41,215 nt of DNA from NCBI GenBank assembly GCA_030148065.1, contig JASBUC010000054.1, positions 1 through 41,215 of the forward strand, in the 5' to 3' direction. The first letter of the stretch is position 1. Every line of letters begins with the position of its first letter. The stretch is from Legionellaceae bacterium (lineage in GTDB: Bacteria > Pseudomonadota > Gammaproteobacteria > Legionellales > Legionellaceae). The notes below the pieces were generated by a model. It had not been told where the DNA came from, searched no databases, and saw only the letters and a list, made by a program, of their open reading frames with translations. The translations under genes and the position numbers were made by a program. This document shows positions 8,779-17,643 of this stretch, piece by piece.

Positions 8779-10017
8779 CTATTTTGAAGTCTGCTCTTCT
8801 TGTGTTTCATCTGCTCTTGGGTCCACTTGAGCAATAACCGGTGTTGTTTGAGGGTATCCAACAAAGGGCTCTTCTTGTGCAACTTCTTCTTTGATCACTC
8901 GGCGTACGCTTAGGGCAAGACTCAAGGCTAAAAGCATCATGGTTATAAAAAGCATCAAGCCCATTGGCGTATATTGCATGAAAACGCCGGCAATGAAGGG
9001 GCCAGTCATTGCCCCGATGCTGTAAGTCAAAAGGAGTGTTTGAGTACCTGCAACGATTTCATGAGGATCAAGACTGTCGCATGCGTGACTGATACTGACG
9101 GGATAAATAGAGAAGGTCACTGCCCCAAGTAAGGTAATTAAAAGGAGGCTAAGAGCAACATGGCTGATGCTAAAGAATAAAGCAATGGATATTACGGCAC
9201 CAGCTAAGCTAATAGTAATCAGCACTAGGCGCCTTGCAACTAAATCTGACCATTTACCAATCGGGTATTGCAATGCCATGCCACCCGCAATTAAACAAAA
9301 CATCGTCCAAGAAATAAGTTCATGATGCTGAAAGGCTTGATAGGAGGTCGAAGGCAACAGAGCATAGAGCGCCCCAAGCACACAGCCAGAGGCAAAACTT
9401 GCCATAAAGCCAGATCCACATTTTTTAATTAAGGAAAAGGCATTCAAGGAGGAAGGTTCCTCATAGATGGGGGTTTTACTCTTGGTGGCTGTTAGTGGGA
9501 TGACAGACAGTGAGCAAGACATGGCAATAAGCGCAAAGAAAAAATATTCAGAGCTGCTGTTAATATTTAAGATGAGTTGCCCGAGTGCTTGTGCTGCATA
9601 AAAGGTTACCATGTAGAGTGCCAGCATTTGCCCTCTATTTTTAGGCGTGGATTGGCACAATAGCCAGCTCTCTATCACAACAAAAACACCGGCGGTCGCA
9701 AGCCCAGTGATAAAACGTAAGACTAACCAGAAGAATAGATTAAACCACATTGGATGAAGTAGCGCTGCAACAGAAATCATGCTAGCAAAGGCTGCATAGG
9801 CACGAATGTGAGTAATACTTGCAATAATGCGCTCGATGTGGAACGCACCAATGACTAGTCCAGCATAGAGGCTTGTTGTCATTAAGCCAATGTAGACGGC
9901 CGACTCTTGATGTTTTATTAAAACACTTGCAATATAAGTCGAAAAAAAGCCATTTCCCAGTACGAAAATGAACAGCGCAATGAGTGGTGCTCTGTTTTTG
10001 GATAGAGTCTGTAACAT
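8779..10017 (-). CDS. MFS transporter (YcaD-like)
   Basis: 412 residues with about 12 hydrophobic helices, as expected for the major facilitator superfamily. The first helix region (APLIALFIFVLGNGFFSTYI), the short basic loop after helix 2-3 and the LRFITGLATAGVFVVIESWL helix followed by STPKNRGQMLALYM resemble the YcaD-type transporters of unknown substrate. The C-terminal 40 residues are polar and rich in Glu and Thr. It sits in the inner membrane. It is transcribed alone towards nadC, and its own promoter contains a palindrome (see 10048-10076), which suggests control by a local or distant repressor. The substrate cannot be inferred. Confidence 0.85.
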   Translation of the reverse strand: MLQTLSKNRAPLIALFIFVLGNGFFSTYIASVLIKHQESAVYIGLMTTSLYAGLVIGAFHIERIIASITHIRAYAAFASMISVAALLHPMWFNLFFWLVLRFITGLATAGVFVVIESWLLCQSTPKNRGQMLALYMVTFYAAQALGQLILNINSSSEYFFFALIAMSCSLSVIPLTATKSKTPIYEEPSSLNAFSLIKKCGSGFMASFASGCVLGALYALLPSTSYQAFQHHELISWTMFCLIAGGMALQYPIGKWSDLVARRLVLITISLAGAVISIALFFSISHVALSLLLITLLGAVTFSIYPVSISHACDSLDPHEIVAGTQTLLLTYSIGAMTGPFIAGVFMQYTPMGLMLFITMMLLALSLALSVRRVIKEEVAQEEPFVGYPQTTPVIAQVDPRADETQEEQTSK

Positions 10018-10047
10018 TATTTTTCATCCTCATGAAAGCGGGCGAGC

Positions 10048-10076
10048 TTTATACCTGAAAAAGTTTATCAGGTAAA
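10048..10076 (-). promoter_or_regulatory. Promoter of the MFS gene with an embedded operator-like palindrome
   Basis: Read on the minus strand: -35 TTTACC, a 17-base spacer, then -10 TATAAA, 31 bases before the MFS start codon. The palindrome TACCTGA-N9-TCAGGTA (10052-10074) spans the spacer and both boxes. A protein bound there would block polymerase. The arrangement is typical of TetR- or MarR-type repression, but no regulator gene is adjacent. Confidence 0.55.
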
Positions 10077-10149
10077 ATAGAAAGTGAAAAAAATTTAGAG
10101 CCTGGTGTCATTTACTGTTAAGGGTCAAAAGCTCGAGTTTTGAATGAGC

Positions 10150-10866
10150 TTAATTTTTACCCTTTGGTGAAAGCGGAACAGCAACCACGGGCTCAGATGA
10201 TGAGATAGTTTGTTCTTGTTGCGAGTCTTTTGCAAAAAATAAAGAACGAATGTTTGGCACTTTTTTTAGATCTTGATTAAGCCTGTTTGCCGTGTGAGCA
10301 ATTTCAAACTTTTGGTTGTTTAGTCTTACTGACTTTCTGGTTTTATCTGTGCTTTTATGGTTGTTGGCACAGTGTTCTGCAGCTGCAAATGGAAGAACAA
10401 GCAAAGGCAAGCCCATTAGGGATACTATAACGACAGGGTTTACCATCACCGAAAGGGTGATAATGGTAGCAAGTACTGCTGCGTCAAAGAGTAGTGCTCC
10501 TGCATAAGGTGGAAAATGATGTTTCCAATAAACAGCCGACTCTTCTGATTGCAGAGGGTAGCGACTTTGCCATGGCTGCAAACAAAAACGCTGTGTTTTC
10601 CAAAGGTTTAGCACGTCTGTTAATAGTGCGATTTTATAGTCTAAAAAATCGATTTTGTCTTGCTCTAGACTTGTGTGCTTTTCGATGTCCGTGTTTTTAA
10701 GGATGGTAATCAGCGCATTAAACTGCAAAATAAGCAACTCTGCTTCAATAGTGCTATCAGTTTGCTCTTGGATAGATTTTAGTTTGTCTAGTCGGTCTTG
10801 TAAGTTTTCTAAAAGGGCTTGGTAACGGGATTGATATTGGACCAAAAGGCTCATGAGCGACCTCAT
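10150..10866 (-). CDS. Membrane protein with N-terminal coiled coil, unknown function
   Basis: 238 residues from ATG 10866; a TTG two codons upstream is possible, and neither has a clear ribosome site. I do not recognise the family. Residues 1-95 are charged, Leu-rich and Gln-rich and should form a coiled coil (YQALLENLQDRLDKLKSIQEQ). Two adjacent hydrophobic segments (about 120-165) form a hairpin through the membrane. The remaining 75 residues are basic, then Ser/Pro-rich. It lies alone between the MFS gene and the divergent murG. The coiled-coil plus membrane-hairpin layout is common among Legionella and Coxiella effectors, but that is only an analogy. Confidence 0.65.
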   Translation of the reverse strand: MRSLMSLLVQYQSRYQALLENLQDRLDKLKSIQEQTDSTIEAELLILQFNALITILKNTDIEKHTSLEQDKIDFLDYKIALLTDVLNLWKTQRFCLQPWQSRYPLQSEESAVYWKHHFPPYAGALLFDAAVLATIITLSVMVNPVVIVSLMGLPLLVLPFAAAEHCANNHKSTDKTRKSVRLNNQKFEIAHTANRLNQDLKKVPNIRSLFFAKDSQQEQTISSSEPVVAVPLSPKGKN

Positions 10867-10942
10867 TGACAAAACAAGGAGTCAATAGTACTAAAAAAAA
10901 TCTTTATGGTCAATTGGTGTTTTTCCTATTTTCTTGTCTCAT

Positions 10943-10971
10943 TTTACAAAATGAGGCGTCTATGGTACTTT
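10943..10971 (+). promoter_or_regulatory. Possible murG promoter
   Basis: -35 TTTACA (10943-10948), a 17-base spacer and -10 TACTTT (10966-10971). It would give a leader of roughly 110 bases before the murG ATG. The leader contains two small palindromes, CATATT/AATATG near 10988 and GATAGG/CCTATC at about 11045-11065. The -10 match is moderate. Confidence 0.3.
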
Positions 10972-11088
10972 AGCTCAAATTGATCTCATATTTGCCAATA
11001 TGATCTGTAAACATCAACCTTTTAGAGTGGCCTTTAGTCGCCTAGATAGGTACACTTTTCCTATCATTTACCTTTGCCCTAAGTTCCG

Positions 11089-12159
11089 ATGACAATACAG
11101 CGATTGGTCTTCACCGGAGGGGGAACGGCTGGCCATGTGACGCCGAACCTTGCCCTAATTAAACCCCTTAAACGACAAGGGGTTCTGTGCACTTACATTG
11201 GTTCAACCAGTGGTTTGGAAGAGGCGTTGGTTGCACCTGCCGACATTCCCTTTATGGGGGTTCGAAGTGGTAAATTAAGACGTTACTTTAGTTTAAAGAC
11301 TCTCTTTGAACCCTTTCAAATTTTAATAGGCGTTGTGCAAGCATTTTTTTACTTAAGCAAACTAAAGCCTGATGTCGTATTTTCAAAAGGTGGGTTTGTC
11401 GCCGTACCTGTGGTGGTGGCCGCTTTTTTAAAGCGCATTCCGGTGGTAGCGCACGAATCTGATTTAACCCCGGGACTTGCCAATAAACTGAGTTACCCTT
11501 TTAGTAAAACCATCTGTGTGACCTTTCCCGGCGGGGATAAGTATTTTAAGAACAAAGAAAAAGTGCGAGTAACCGGTACCCCCATTCGAGACGAATTATT
11601 GAAAGGAAACAAAGAGAAAGCCCGTGCCTTTTGTGGTTTTAGTGAGGCAAAACCTACGCTATTAATCATGGGTGGTGGGCAAGGCTCTGTCTTTATTAAT
11701 GAGGCGATTAGAGAGTCTTTAAGTGAGTTAACCAAACAATTTTGCATCATTCATTTGTGTGGCAGAGGAAAAGTTGATCCCTCTGTTTCAATCCCAAATT
11801 ACGCACAATTTGAGTACGTTAGTAAAGAGCTACCCGATTGTTTTGCACTGGCAGATTTAGTGATTGCAAGAAGTGGGGCAAACAGTGTTTATGAAATCCT
11901 AGCTTTAAAAAAACCACATATTTTTATTCCCTTGTCCCTTAAAGCGTCCCGTGGTGATCAAATTCATAATGCCAACTTTTTCAAAGAGAAAGGCATTAGC
12001 ACGGTGCTCGATGAAGACACTCTGAGTAAAGAAGCGTTACTGCAAAGCATTGATGAGGTGTTTGCTAACAAAGAGGCGCTCATCAAAAAAATGGGTGAAC
12101 TGAATATTAGATCGGGAACAGATAAGATAATAGAACAGATCCGAGAGGCTAGATGTTAG
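11089..12159 (+). CDS. murG: MurG-type UDP-GlcNAc transferase (lipid II synthase), Clostridium-like
   Basis: 356 residues, the family length. The N-terminal loop GGGTAGHVTPNLALI and the segments FSKGGFVAVPVVVAA, PVVAHESDLTPGLANKL, IMGGGQGSVFINEAI, DLVIARSGANSVYEI and PLSLKASRGDQIHNA are the donor- and acceptor-binding motifs of MurG. The enzyme adds GlcNAc to lipid I at the inner face of the membrane. The wording of the motifs (TAGHVTPN, SGKLRRYFSLKTLFEPF) recalls clostridial MurG more than E. coli MurG (TGGHVFPG), and the gene is outside a dcw cluster. It may be an acquired second copy or a replacement. The last codons run into a repeat region. Confidence 0.88.
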   Translation: MTIQRLVFTGGGTAGHVTPNLALIKPLKRQGVLCTYIGSTSGLEEALVAPADIPFMGVRSGKLRRYFSLKTLFEPFQILIGVVQAFFYLSKLKPDVVFSKGGFVAVPVVVAAFLKRIPVVAHESDLTPGLANKLSYPFSKTICVTFPGGDKYFKNKEKVRVTGTPIRDELLKGNKEKARAFCGFSEAKPTLLIMGGGQGSVFINEAIRESLSELTKQFCIIHLCGRGKVDPSVSIPNYAQFEYVSKELPDCFALADLVIARSGANSVYEILALKKPHIFIPLSLKASRGDQIHNANFFKEKGISTVLDEDTLSKEALLQSIDEVFANKEALIKKMGELNIRSGTDKIIEQIREARC

Positions 12160-12226
12160 AGTCGAGAGGCGAGCAACCTACAAAGGTGTGGCCTTTGAAA
12201 CAAAAGATCCTAACATTCTATAACCG

Positions 12227-12315
12227 ACGTTCTGCGGACATCCCCTTGCCCTACCTTCCGCGGACATCCCCGAGCCCTACCTTCCGCGGACATCCCCGAG
12301 CCCTACCTTCCGCGG
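12227..12315. repeat. 26-bp tandem repeat, three copies plus a part
   Basis: Copies start at 12227 (divergent), 12253, 12279 and 12305 (partial). The two central copies are identical, each beginning ACCTTCCGCGGACATCCC. The array is clearly more GC-rich than its surroundings and carries CCGCGG in every unit. Together with the following palindrome and the short repeats at 12415-12472 it fills the 321-base gap between murG and the dipeptidase gene. Apparent ORFs crossing this stretch are repeat-derived and I do not call them. Confidence 0.85.
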
Positions 12316-12372
12316 CTTGTCCGCGGAATCCATGGTTAAGAATAGCCTTGATCCCTCGGACAAGCCGAGGGA
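12309..12372. repeat. Inverted repeat with CCGCGG-CTTGT-CCGCGG core
   Basis: The left arm 12309-12331 (TCCGCGGCTTGTCCGCGG...) pairs imperfectly with the right arm 12350-12372 (GATCCCTCGGACAAGCC...). Each arm is itself a small hairpin: CCGCGG around CTTGT, and CCCTCGG/CCGAGGG around ACAAG. It directly continues the 26-bp tandem array. Confidence 0.7.
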
Positions 12373-12414
12373 CGTAGGGTCGTGAGTTAAGATATGGGAC
12401 GTAGGATTTGTTAG

Positions 12415-12472
12415 TCACGAGATACGAGATACGAGATTTGAGAGCTAGAGGCGAAAGGCTAGAGGCGAGGAG
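12415..12472. repeat. Short direct repeats before the dipeptidase start
   Basis: CGAGATA occurs twice in a row, with a third variant CGAGATT, followed by two copies of GGCTAGAGGCGA-like sequence (12444-12469). A related GAGGCTAGA...GAGGCGAG stretch occurs at the very end of murG (12145-12172), so the repeat material flanks the whole gap. The last copy supplies the AGGAG ribosome site of the next gene. Confidence 0.55.
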
Positions 12473-12480
12473 TAAAAAGA

Positions 12481-13892
12481 TGAATAAAGAGACATTAGTG
12501 CAATCGATTAACCAAGTGTGGGATGAGTCCATTATTCCATGTCTGTGTGATTACATTAAAATCCCTAACAAGTCTCCTGATTTCGATGCTAATTGGCAAG
12601 AGCATGGTTTTATGGAACAAGCAGCCGAGCTTATTTTTAATTGGTGTGTCGAGCACGGACCTAAAGAGATGAAATCAGAGATAGTTCGTTTGCCAAATCG
12701 CACGCCTTTATTATTCTTTGACATTCCAGGAAACAGTGATGAGACGGTGTTACTCTATGGTCATCTGGATAAGCAGCCAGAAATGGAAGGGTGGCGTGAT
12801 GGGTTATCGCCTTGGCAGCCTGTGCTTGAAGATGGCAAACTCTACGGGCGCGGAGGGGCAGACGATGGTTATGCAGCCTTTGCCTCTATTGCTGCAATCA
12901 AGGCTCTAAAAGAGCAAAAAATCCCACACAACCGAATTGTCTTAATAATTGAAGCAAGCGAAGAAAGTGGTAGTGTTGATTTGCCGGTCTACATTCAAGC
13001 CTTAAAAGAAAAAATTGGGGAGCCATCACTGGTTATTTGTCTTGATTCAGGGGCTGGAAATTACGATCAGCTTTGGATGACGACGTCTCTTCGGGGCAAC
13101 ATTGTTGGTGAGCTGTCCGTCTCTTTAATTAAAGAGGGTGTGCACTCTGGCAATGCTAGTGGCATCGTTGCAGATAGTTTTCGCATTGCCCGCAACCTTT
13201 TATCTCGCATCGAGGATGAAAAAACAGGTGAAGTATTGCTCTCTGAATTAAAAACCATCATTCCAGAGCAACGCATAAAACAAGCAGAATTTTGTGCAGA
13301 GGTTTTAGGCGATGAAGTTTTTTCTGCCTTCCCTTTTCAAGAAGGGGTTCAACCCGTTAACACTAATAGACAAGAGCTCGTTTTAAACCGCACTTGGCGG
13401 GCGGCTTTGTCCGTAACTGGCGCCGATGGCCTACCGTCTATTGAGAATGCAGGGAATGTTTCCAGGCCGCTAACCAAGCTAAAACTATCAATGAGAACCC
13501 CGCCGATTTGTGATCTAGAGAAGGCTACTCGCGCTCTTCATGCCACCTTAACAGAGACCCCTCCCTTAAACGCTAAGGTTGAGTTTAAAAGTGATGAGGG
13601 CGCAAGTGGTTGGAATGCGCCAGTGTTGAGTCAATGGCTTGAAAAGTCCTGCAACGATGCCTCCAATGATTATTTTGGTCGTGATGCGGTCTATATGGGA
13701 GAAGGAGGGACCATTCCCTTTATGGGAATGTTGGCTGACAAATTTCCCAAGGCTGAATTTATGGTAACAGGCGTTCTAGGCCCCAACTCTAATGCCCATG
13801 GTCCCAATGAATTTTTACACATTGACATGGCGAAGAAATTAACCGCTTGTGTGGCCAGTGTGATTAAAGACAAATTTGAGCAACAAGAGTGA
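12481..13892 (+). CDS. M20-family metallo-dipeptidase
   Basis: 470 residues from ATG 12481, with GAGGAG about 8 bases upstream. The frame is open further back to 12408, but those 24 residues are translated short repeats, so I reject that start. Zinc-site motifs appear in order: LLYGHLDKQPEMEGW (first His), LYGRGGADDGYAAF (bridging Asp), IIEASEESGS (catalytic and metal Glu), LDSGAG and a C-terminal LGPNSNAHGPNEFLH (last His). The layout fits the carnosinase/Xaa-His dipeptidase branch, with a lid domain in the middle (about 210-340). It is probably cytosolic, acting in peptide use. Seven bases separate it from the patatin gene, so the two may be co-transcribed. Confidence 0.88.
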
Positions 13893-13899
13893 GTGAACG

Positions 13900-16680
13900 A
13901 TGCAACACGTGGACTGTTTAGAAAAGTTATTTTCTGATCGAGAGCATCAGTCCAAGGACGGCGTTATTTTACTGAAGAAATTATTCTTCTTAATGCATCA
14001 TGGCGAATTGCGCATTAATGGGCAATTGCCAAATCGAGAATATTTGCTGGGCGATTACTTTGTTGATGGCTATCGCTTAATGGTCGATTGGAGTGCCTTA
14101 TCGCCTGAAAATCAGCGACGGCTAAAGCGCTGGTTGATTGTTGAGCAAAATGGTGCGGTTAAGACACGCTTTAGTGGTCCTGTGCGAATAGATGAAACCA
14201 GTGGTCGTCCGGAGGAGTCTCGCTTGAGTTGGTGGGGCTGGTTTACCAATAGTACTTTCTTTAAACGTCGTTATTATACTTGGTCTTTGCCGCACGATTT
14301 ATTATCGACGCGCTTTGAGCTGCAGAGCATTGAACATTGCATTGCAAGAATTGGTGCTCTTTTTGAGTTTAAAGAAAAGTTCCAGTTCACCGATCAAGAC
14401 ATAAGTCCTGTTTGTCGAGAGTATAAAAACAGTCACTCAAAACGAAGCGTCAAACGGCTGCTGCTAAACAATGACATCATCGAAAAACTTAAAGATTTCA
14501 CGACCTTTGACTTTTCTAAAACGGTTCGAAGCAAGCATCCGATGTCGATACGGGTGCTTAATCCTCGTCTTAGAAAAGATCGTATGAAAGATCATCGAGG
14601 CAATCATCGTTATGACAGAGGCTCAACGTTTGTTAGTTTTATCCGCCACTGGGCCTCTCTTTTAAAGCGTTGGTTTTTGAAAGATCATTGGATCTTTAGC
14701 TTGTTTAAAGCAAGCAAGGAGCCTGCACCCTATCGAGACTTCAGCCCTTTTGTTGATGGTAAGGATTTTTGTGTCGAATTAGACAGAAGAACAGGGGAGG
14801 TCTTTGTTCGAGAAAGGCGACCTAAGTTTGATACCTACGTTTTGTGTGGTGGTGGTGCACGAATTTATGGGCATCTAGGGGCCATTGAAGAATTTGCTAA
14901 ACACAACATTCATGCTGAGAATTTTGCTGGTAGTTCAGCTGGGGCCATTATGGGCATGATGCTCTATCTTGGCTACTCACCTTCTGAAATTAAGATGTTG
15001 TTTCAATGGTTTCGACAGGAAAATTTGCTTGAGTATTCGGTGCAGTTTTCAGGGCTTTCAACCGCGAACAAATTAAAGCAAGCACTGGACTGGGCCATAT
15101 ACAATAAATTGCTGTGCGAGATTGAGCGGTTCAAGGAACAATTTGACAGCGAAGAAGGAAAAGCTTTTCTAAGACAATGGATTTACCCACCGAATAAAAT
15201 CACCTTTGAAGTCTTGCATCGATTCAAAGAGTTTTGTCCAAAAAGTAGTTTAAAGCGCTCTCTGCTCGTAACGGCCACTCATAAGAAAACAGAGCAGACG
15301 CACTATTTTTCTTATAAGGAATCGCCAAAGCATGAAGTCAGTGAAGCGGTGACGGCCTCAGCGAGTTTGCCTGTGGTCTATCATCCTCGAGGGGAGTACA
15401 TCGATGGTGGGGTGATGAATAACCTACCGCTTAATTATTTTCAACAAGATGAGAGTACCTTACTTGAGCATGAGCTTCGAGCAAACTTTAAGGTGATGGC
15501 CTTTCAGTTTGATACAGGCTGTGAGCACGACGTGCTTTTTAGTGCTAGGCGCGTGTTTCGTGAAGGCTATTTTTTAAATGCGCTCTACAGTTTTTTGACA
15601 GGCGTTGCCAACCCTGCGGACGCTTGGATGTTAGAGCGACGTCACTTACGTCGTTATGCCTCACAAAGTGTGATTATTGATGTTGAAGGCGTTAAGGTGA
15701 GTCGCTTTGATGTGGATAAAGAAACCAGTGATTACATGATGCGCCGCGGCAGGCAAGCGTCCAATGATTACATCAAAGCACACTTTAGTGAAAAAGATGG
15801 TGTCTATCATCGAGACGAGGCAATGTATCAAACGTTTGAGAACTTAGAAGAGCTTATTCTCTATGCCAAACGCCGTCGGCATTTTTCGCTAATGTCTAAA
15901 TTAGAAACAAGCATTAAAAATGACAAAGCCTTGCCTCAAAGAGAGGCGCTGTTAACGCTTATAAAAACCATTCAAAATGAAGAGCGGTCTCGACTGACCG
16001 AGGTGATCAAAAAAGACGCGCGACGGAGCGTGTGGCCCTCTAAGAATAACGTTCAAAAATATTGTAATAAGTGGTTGCAAAGAACTGAGAAAAGTAGGCT
16101 CTATCCCTTAAAACTCTTTCAAATGCTCTTTCCGGTATTAGCACAAGATTGGACAGCCATTTTGCCTAAGAAAAAGTCTCGTGAGCGCCTACAAAACCAA
16201 GGGCTGGAGGCTTTTGTCGAACAATTAAAAGAGATCCGAAACAGCTTAAGCATTGATGCACCAATCCGAGCCTGTCAACGCCTAAGCGCTCTTTTGGATA
16301 AGCAAGAGGGCCCAACGCATCTTTTGGTTTATCTACTCAAATGGGCGATGAGCGATGTGTCAATCGAGTCAATAGATAAAAACGGTGCCCGAATGACCAA
16401 GCTTGCCTATGCTTTTAACTCACCCATTTGGCAAGAAAACCATGCCAATAAGCACTACTTTGCCAATTGGCAGGGCTATGAATTATCCGATGAGCTTTGT
16501 GAGGATTTACTCGATTTAATGCTAGAAGGAGGCGATTTAACCTGCGCATTTGTCAACGCCATTAAAGGACGGCAACTCACTCGTGATAAAGCAAACCCCT
16601 TTGTGCTGTCCATGCCCTTATCTAAGACCTGTGCCCCAATACCCAATGAGGCTTCTAGCGGCCAGACTTTCGCGCTATAA
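13900..16680 (+). CDS. Large patatin-like phospholipase, candidate secreted effector
   Basis: 926 residues. The patatin domain is central (about 310-590): oxyanion loop CGGGARIYGHLG near residue 315, nucleophile elbow GSSAG with Ser346, and catalytic Asp502 in YIDGGVMNNLP. The catalytic dyad is therefore intact, as in ExoU and Legionella VipD, which hydrolyse phospholipids in host cells. The first 300 residues and the last 330 match nothing I know; both are rich in basic and aromatic residues, with helical stretches. No Sec signal is present. The gene follows the dipeptidase closely and precedes prmB. Effector status is inferred from size, flanking domains and family; a bacterial lipid-turnover enzyme is the alternative. 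Confidence 0.85.
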   Translation: MQHVDCLEKLFSDREHQSKDGVILLKKLFFLMHHGELRINGQLPNREYLLGDYFVDGYRLMVDWSALSPENQRRLKRWLIVEQNGAVKTRFSGPVRIDETSGRPEESRLSWWGWFTNSTFFKRRYYTWSLPHDLLSTRFELQSIEHCIARIGALFEFKEKFQFTDQDISPVCREYKNSHSKRSVKRLLLNNDIIEKLKDFTTFDFSKTVRSKHPMSIRVLNPRLRKDRMKDHRGNHRYDRGSTFVSFIRHWASLLKRWFLKDHWIFSLFKASKEPAPYRDFSPFVDGKDFCVELDRRTGEVFVRERRPKFDTYVLCGGGARIYGHLGAIEEFAKHNIHAENFAGSSAGAIMGMMLYLGYSPSEIKMLFQWFRQENLLEYSVQFSGLSTANKLKQALDWAIYNKLLCEIERFKEQFDSEEGKAFLRQWIYPPNKITFEVLHRFKEFCPKSSLKRSLLVTATHKKTEQTHYFSYKESPKHEVSEAVTASASLPVVYHPRGEYIDGGVMNNLPLNYFQQDESTLLEHELRANFKVMAFQFDTGCEHDVLFSARRVFREGYFLNALYSFLTGVANPADAWMLERRHLRRYASQSVIIDVEGVKVSRFDVDKETSDYMMRRGRQASNDYIKAHFSEKDGVYHRDEAMYQTFENLEELILYAKRRRHFSLMSKLETSIKNDKALPQREALLTLIKTIQNEERSRLTEVIKKDARRSVWPSKNNVQKYCNKWLQRTEKSRLYPLKLFQMLFPVLAQDWTAILPKKKSRERLQNQGLEAFVEQLKEIRNSLSIDAPIRACQRLSALLDKQEGPTHLLVYLLKWAMSDVSIESIDKNGARMTKLAYAFNSPIWQENHANKHYFANWQGYELSDELCEDLLDLMLEGGDLTCAFVNAIKGRQLTRDKANPFVLSMPLSKTCAPIPNEASSGQTFAL

Positions 16681-16710
16681 TGTGTTCTTTTTACGCACAA
16701 CGAGGTTGTT

Positions 16711-17643
16711 TTGCAATTTGAAAAAGAGGCCGTGTTACAAGAACTTAGCACGGTAACTGATTTTGCCCGTTTTGGCATGAGTTACTTTAATGCATCCGAT
16801 GTATTTTATGGTCATGGCACTGATAATGGCTGGGATGAGGCGATGGCGCTTATTCGAGAGGTGCTGCATTTGCCTATGGACTATGACTCACCGCTCATTC
16901 TAAACGCGAAGCTTTTACGGTCTGAAAAAGAACATTGTCTTGCCTTGTTTGAACAGCGTGTTCAGACAGGAAAGCCTGTGCCGTACTTGATTAATAAAGC
17001 CTTGTTTGCTGGTTTTGAGTTTTACTGCGATGAACGAGTCTTAGTGCCTCGTTCTCCCATTGCGGAACTGATTGCTCAACAGTTTGCACCCTTTTTGCCG
17101 CAAGATGAGGCCTCACCAGAGATTTTAGATCTTTGTTGTGGCAGTGGCTGTATTGGACTTGCAACAGCACTCTCTCTTGAAGGTGCTCGCGTGAGCCTAA
17201 GTGACATTGATCCAGAGGCCCTAGAGGTGGCTGACATGAACGCGGTTAACCTTGGCTTGGATGAACAGGTAAGTCTAATCGAGAGTAACCTCTTTAAGAA
17301 CATTCTGCCCAAACAACAGTTTTCTTTAATTGTCAGTAATCCGCCCTATGTGGGAGAAGACGAAATGCAGAGCTTGCCTGAAGAGTTTTTGCACGAGCCA
17401 GAGCACGCACTTGCCTGTGACAATAATGGGCTAAGCTTAACAGAAGAAATTTTAAGAAAGGCGGCTAGTTATTTAAAACCAGAAGGGATTTTAATCGTAG
17501 AAGTTGGCAACAGCTGGGCGTTGTTAGAAGAGCGCTATCCCGAGCTTCCCTTTCAGTGGTTAGAGTTTGAAAACGGTGGTTATGGTGTTTTCATGTTACG
17601 CCGAGCCCAGTTAATTAGTTATTTCGGAGACAATGGTGAATAG
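16711..17643 (+). CDS. prmB: Ribosomal protein uL3 glutamine N5-methyltransferase
   Basis: 310 residues from TTG 16711, with GAGG (16702-16705) at good spacing. The N-terminal helical domain is followed by YCDERVLVPRSPIAELI, motif I ILDLCCGSGCIGLATAL (about residue 138) and the catalytic NPPYVGEDE (Asn210). The VPRSPI wording and the N-terminal domain place it with PrmB, which methylates a glutamine of ribosomal protein L3, not with PrmC/HemK, which acts on release factors. It is cytosolic. It overlaps asd by 11 bases, so the pair is translationally coupled. Confidence 0.9.
   Translation: MQFEKEAVLQELSTVTDFARFGMSYFNASDVFYGHGTDNGWDEAMALIREVLHLPMDYDSPLILNAKLLRSEKEHCLALFEQRVQTGKPVPYLINKALFAGFEFYCDERVLVPRSPIAELIAQQFAPFLPQDEASPEILDLCCGSGCIGLATALSLEGARVSLSDIDPEALEVADMNAVNLGLDEQVSLIESNLFKNILPKQQFSLIVSNPPYVGEDEMQSLPEEFLHEPEHALACDNNGLSLTEEILRKAASYLKPEGILIVEVGNSWALLEERYPELPFQWLEFENGGYGVFMLRRAQLISYFGDNGE

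Noticed and set aside
12227..12315. CRISPR array
   Set aside because: The 26-bp units are directly adjacent with no spacers, so it is a plain tandem repeat.
12153..12377. 74-aa and antisense 93-aa ORFs after murG
   Set aside because: Both lie in the tandem and inverted repeats, and their proteins only reflect the 26-bp unit.
12408..12480. Upstream extension of the dipeptidase by 24 codons
   Set aside because: The codons are translated CGAGATA and GGCTAGAGGCGA repeats with no ribosome site before 12408, while a good AGGAG precedes ATG 12481.
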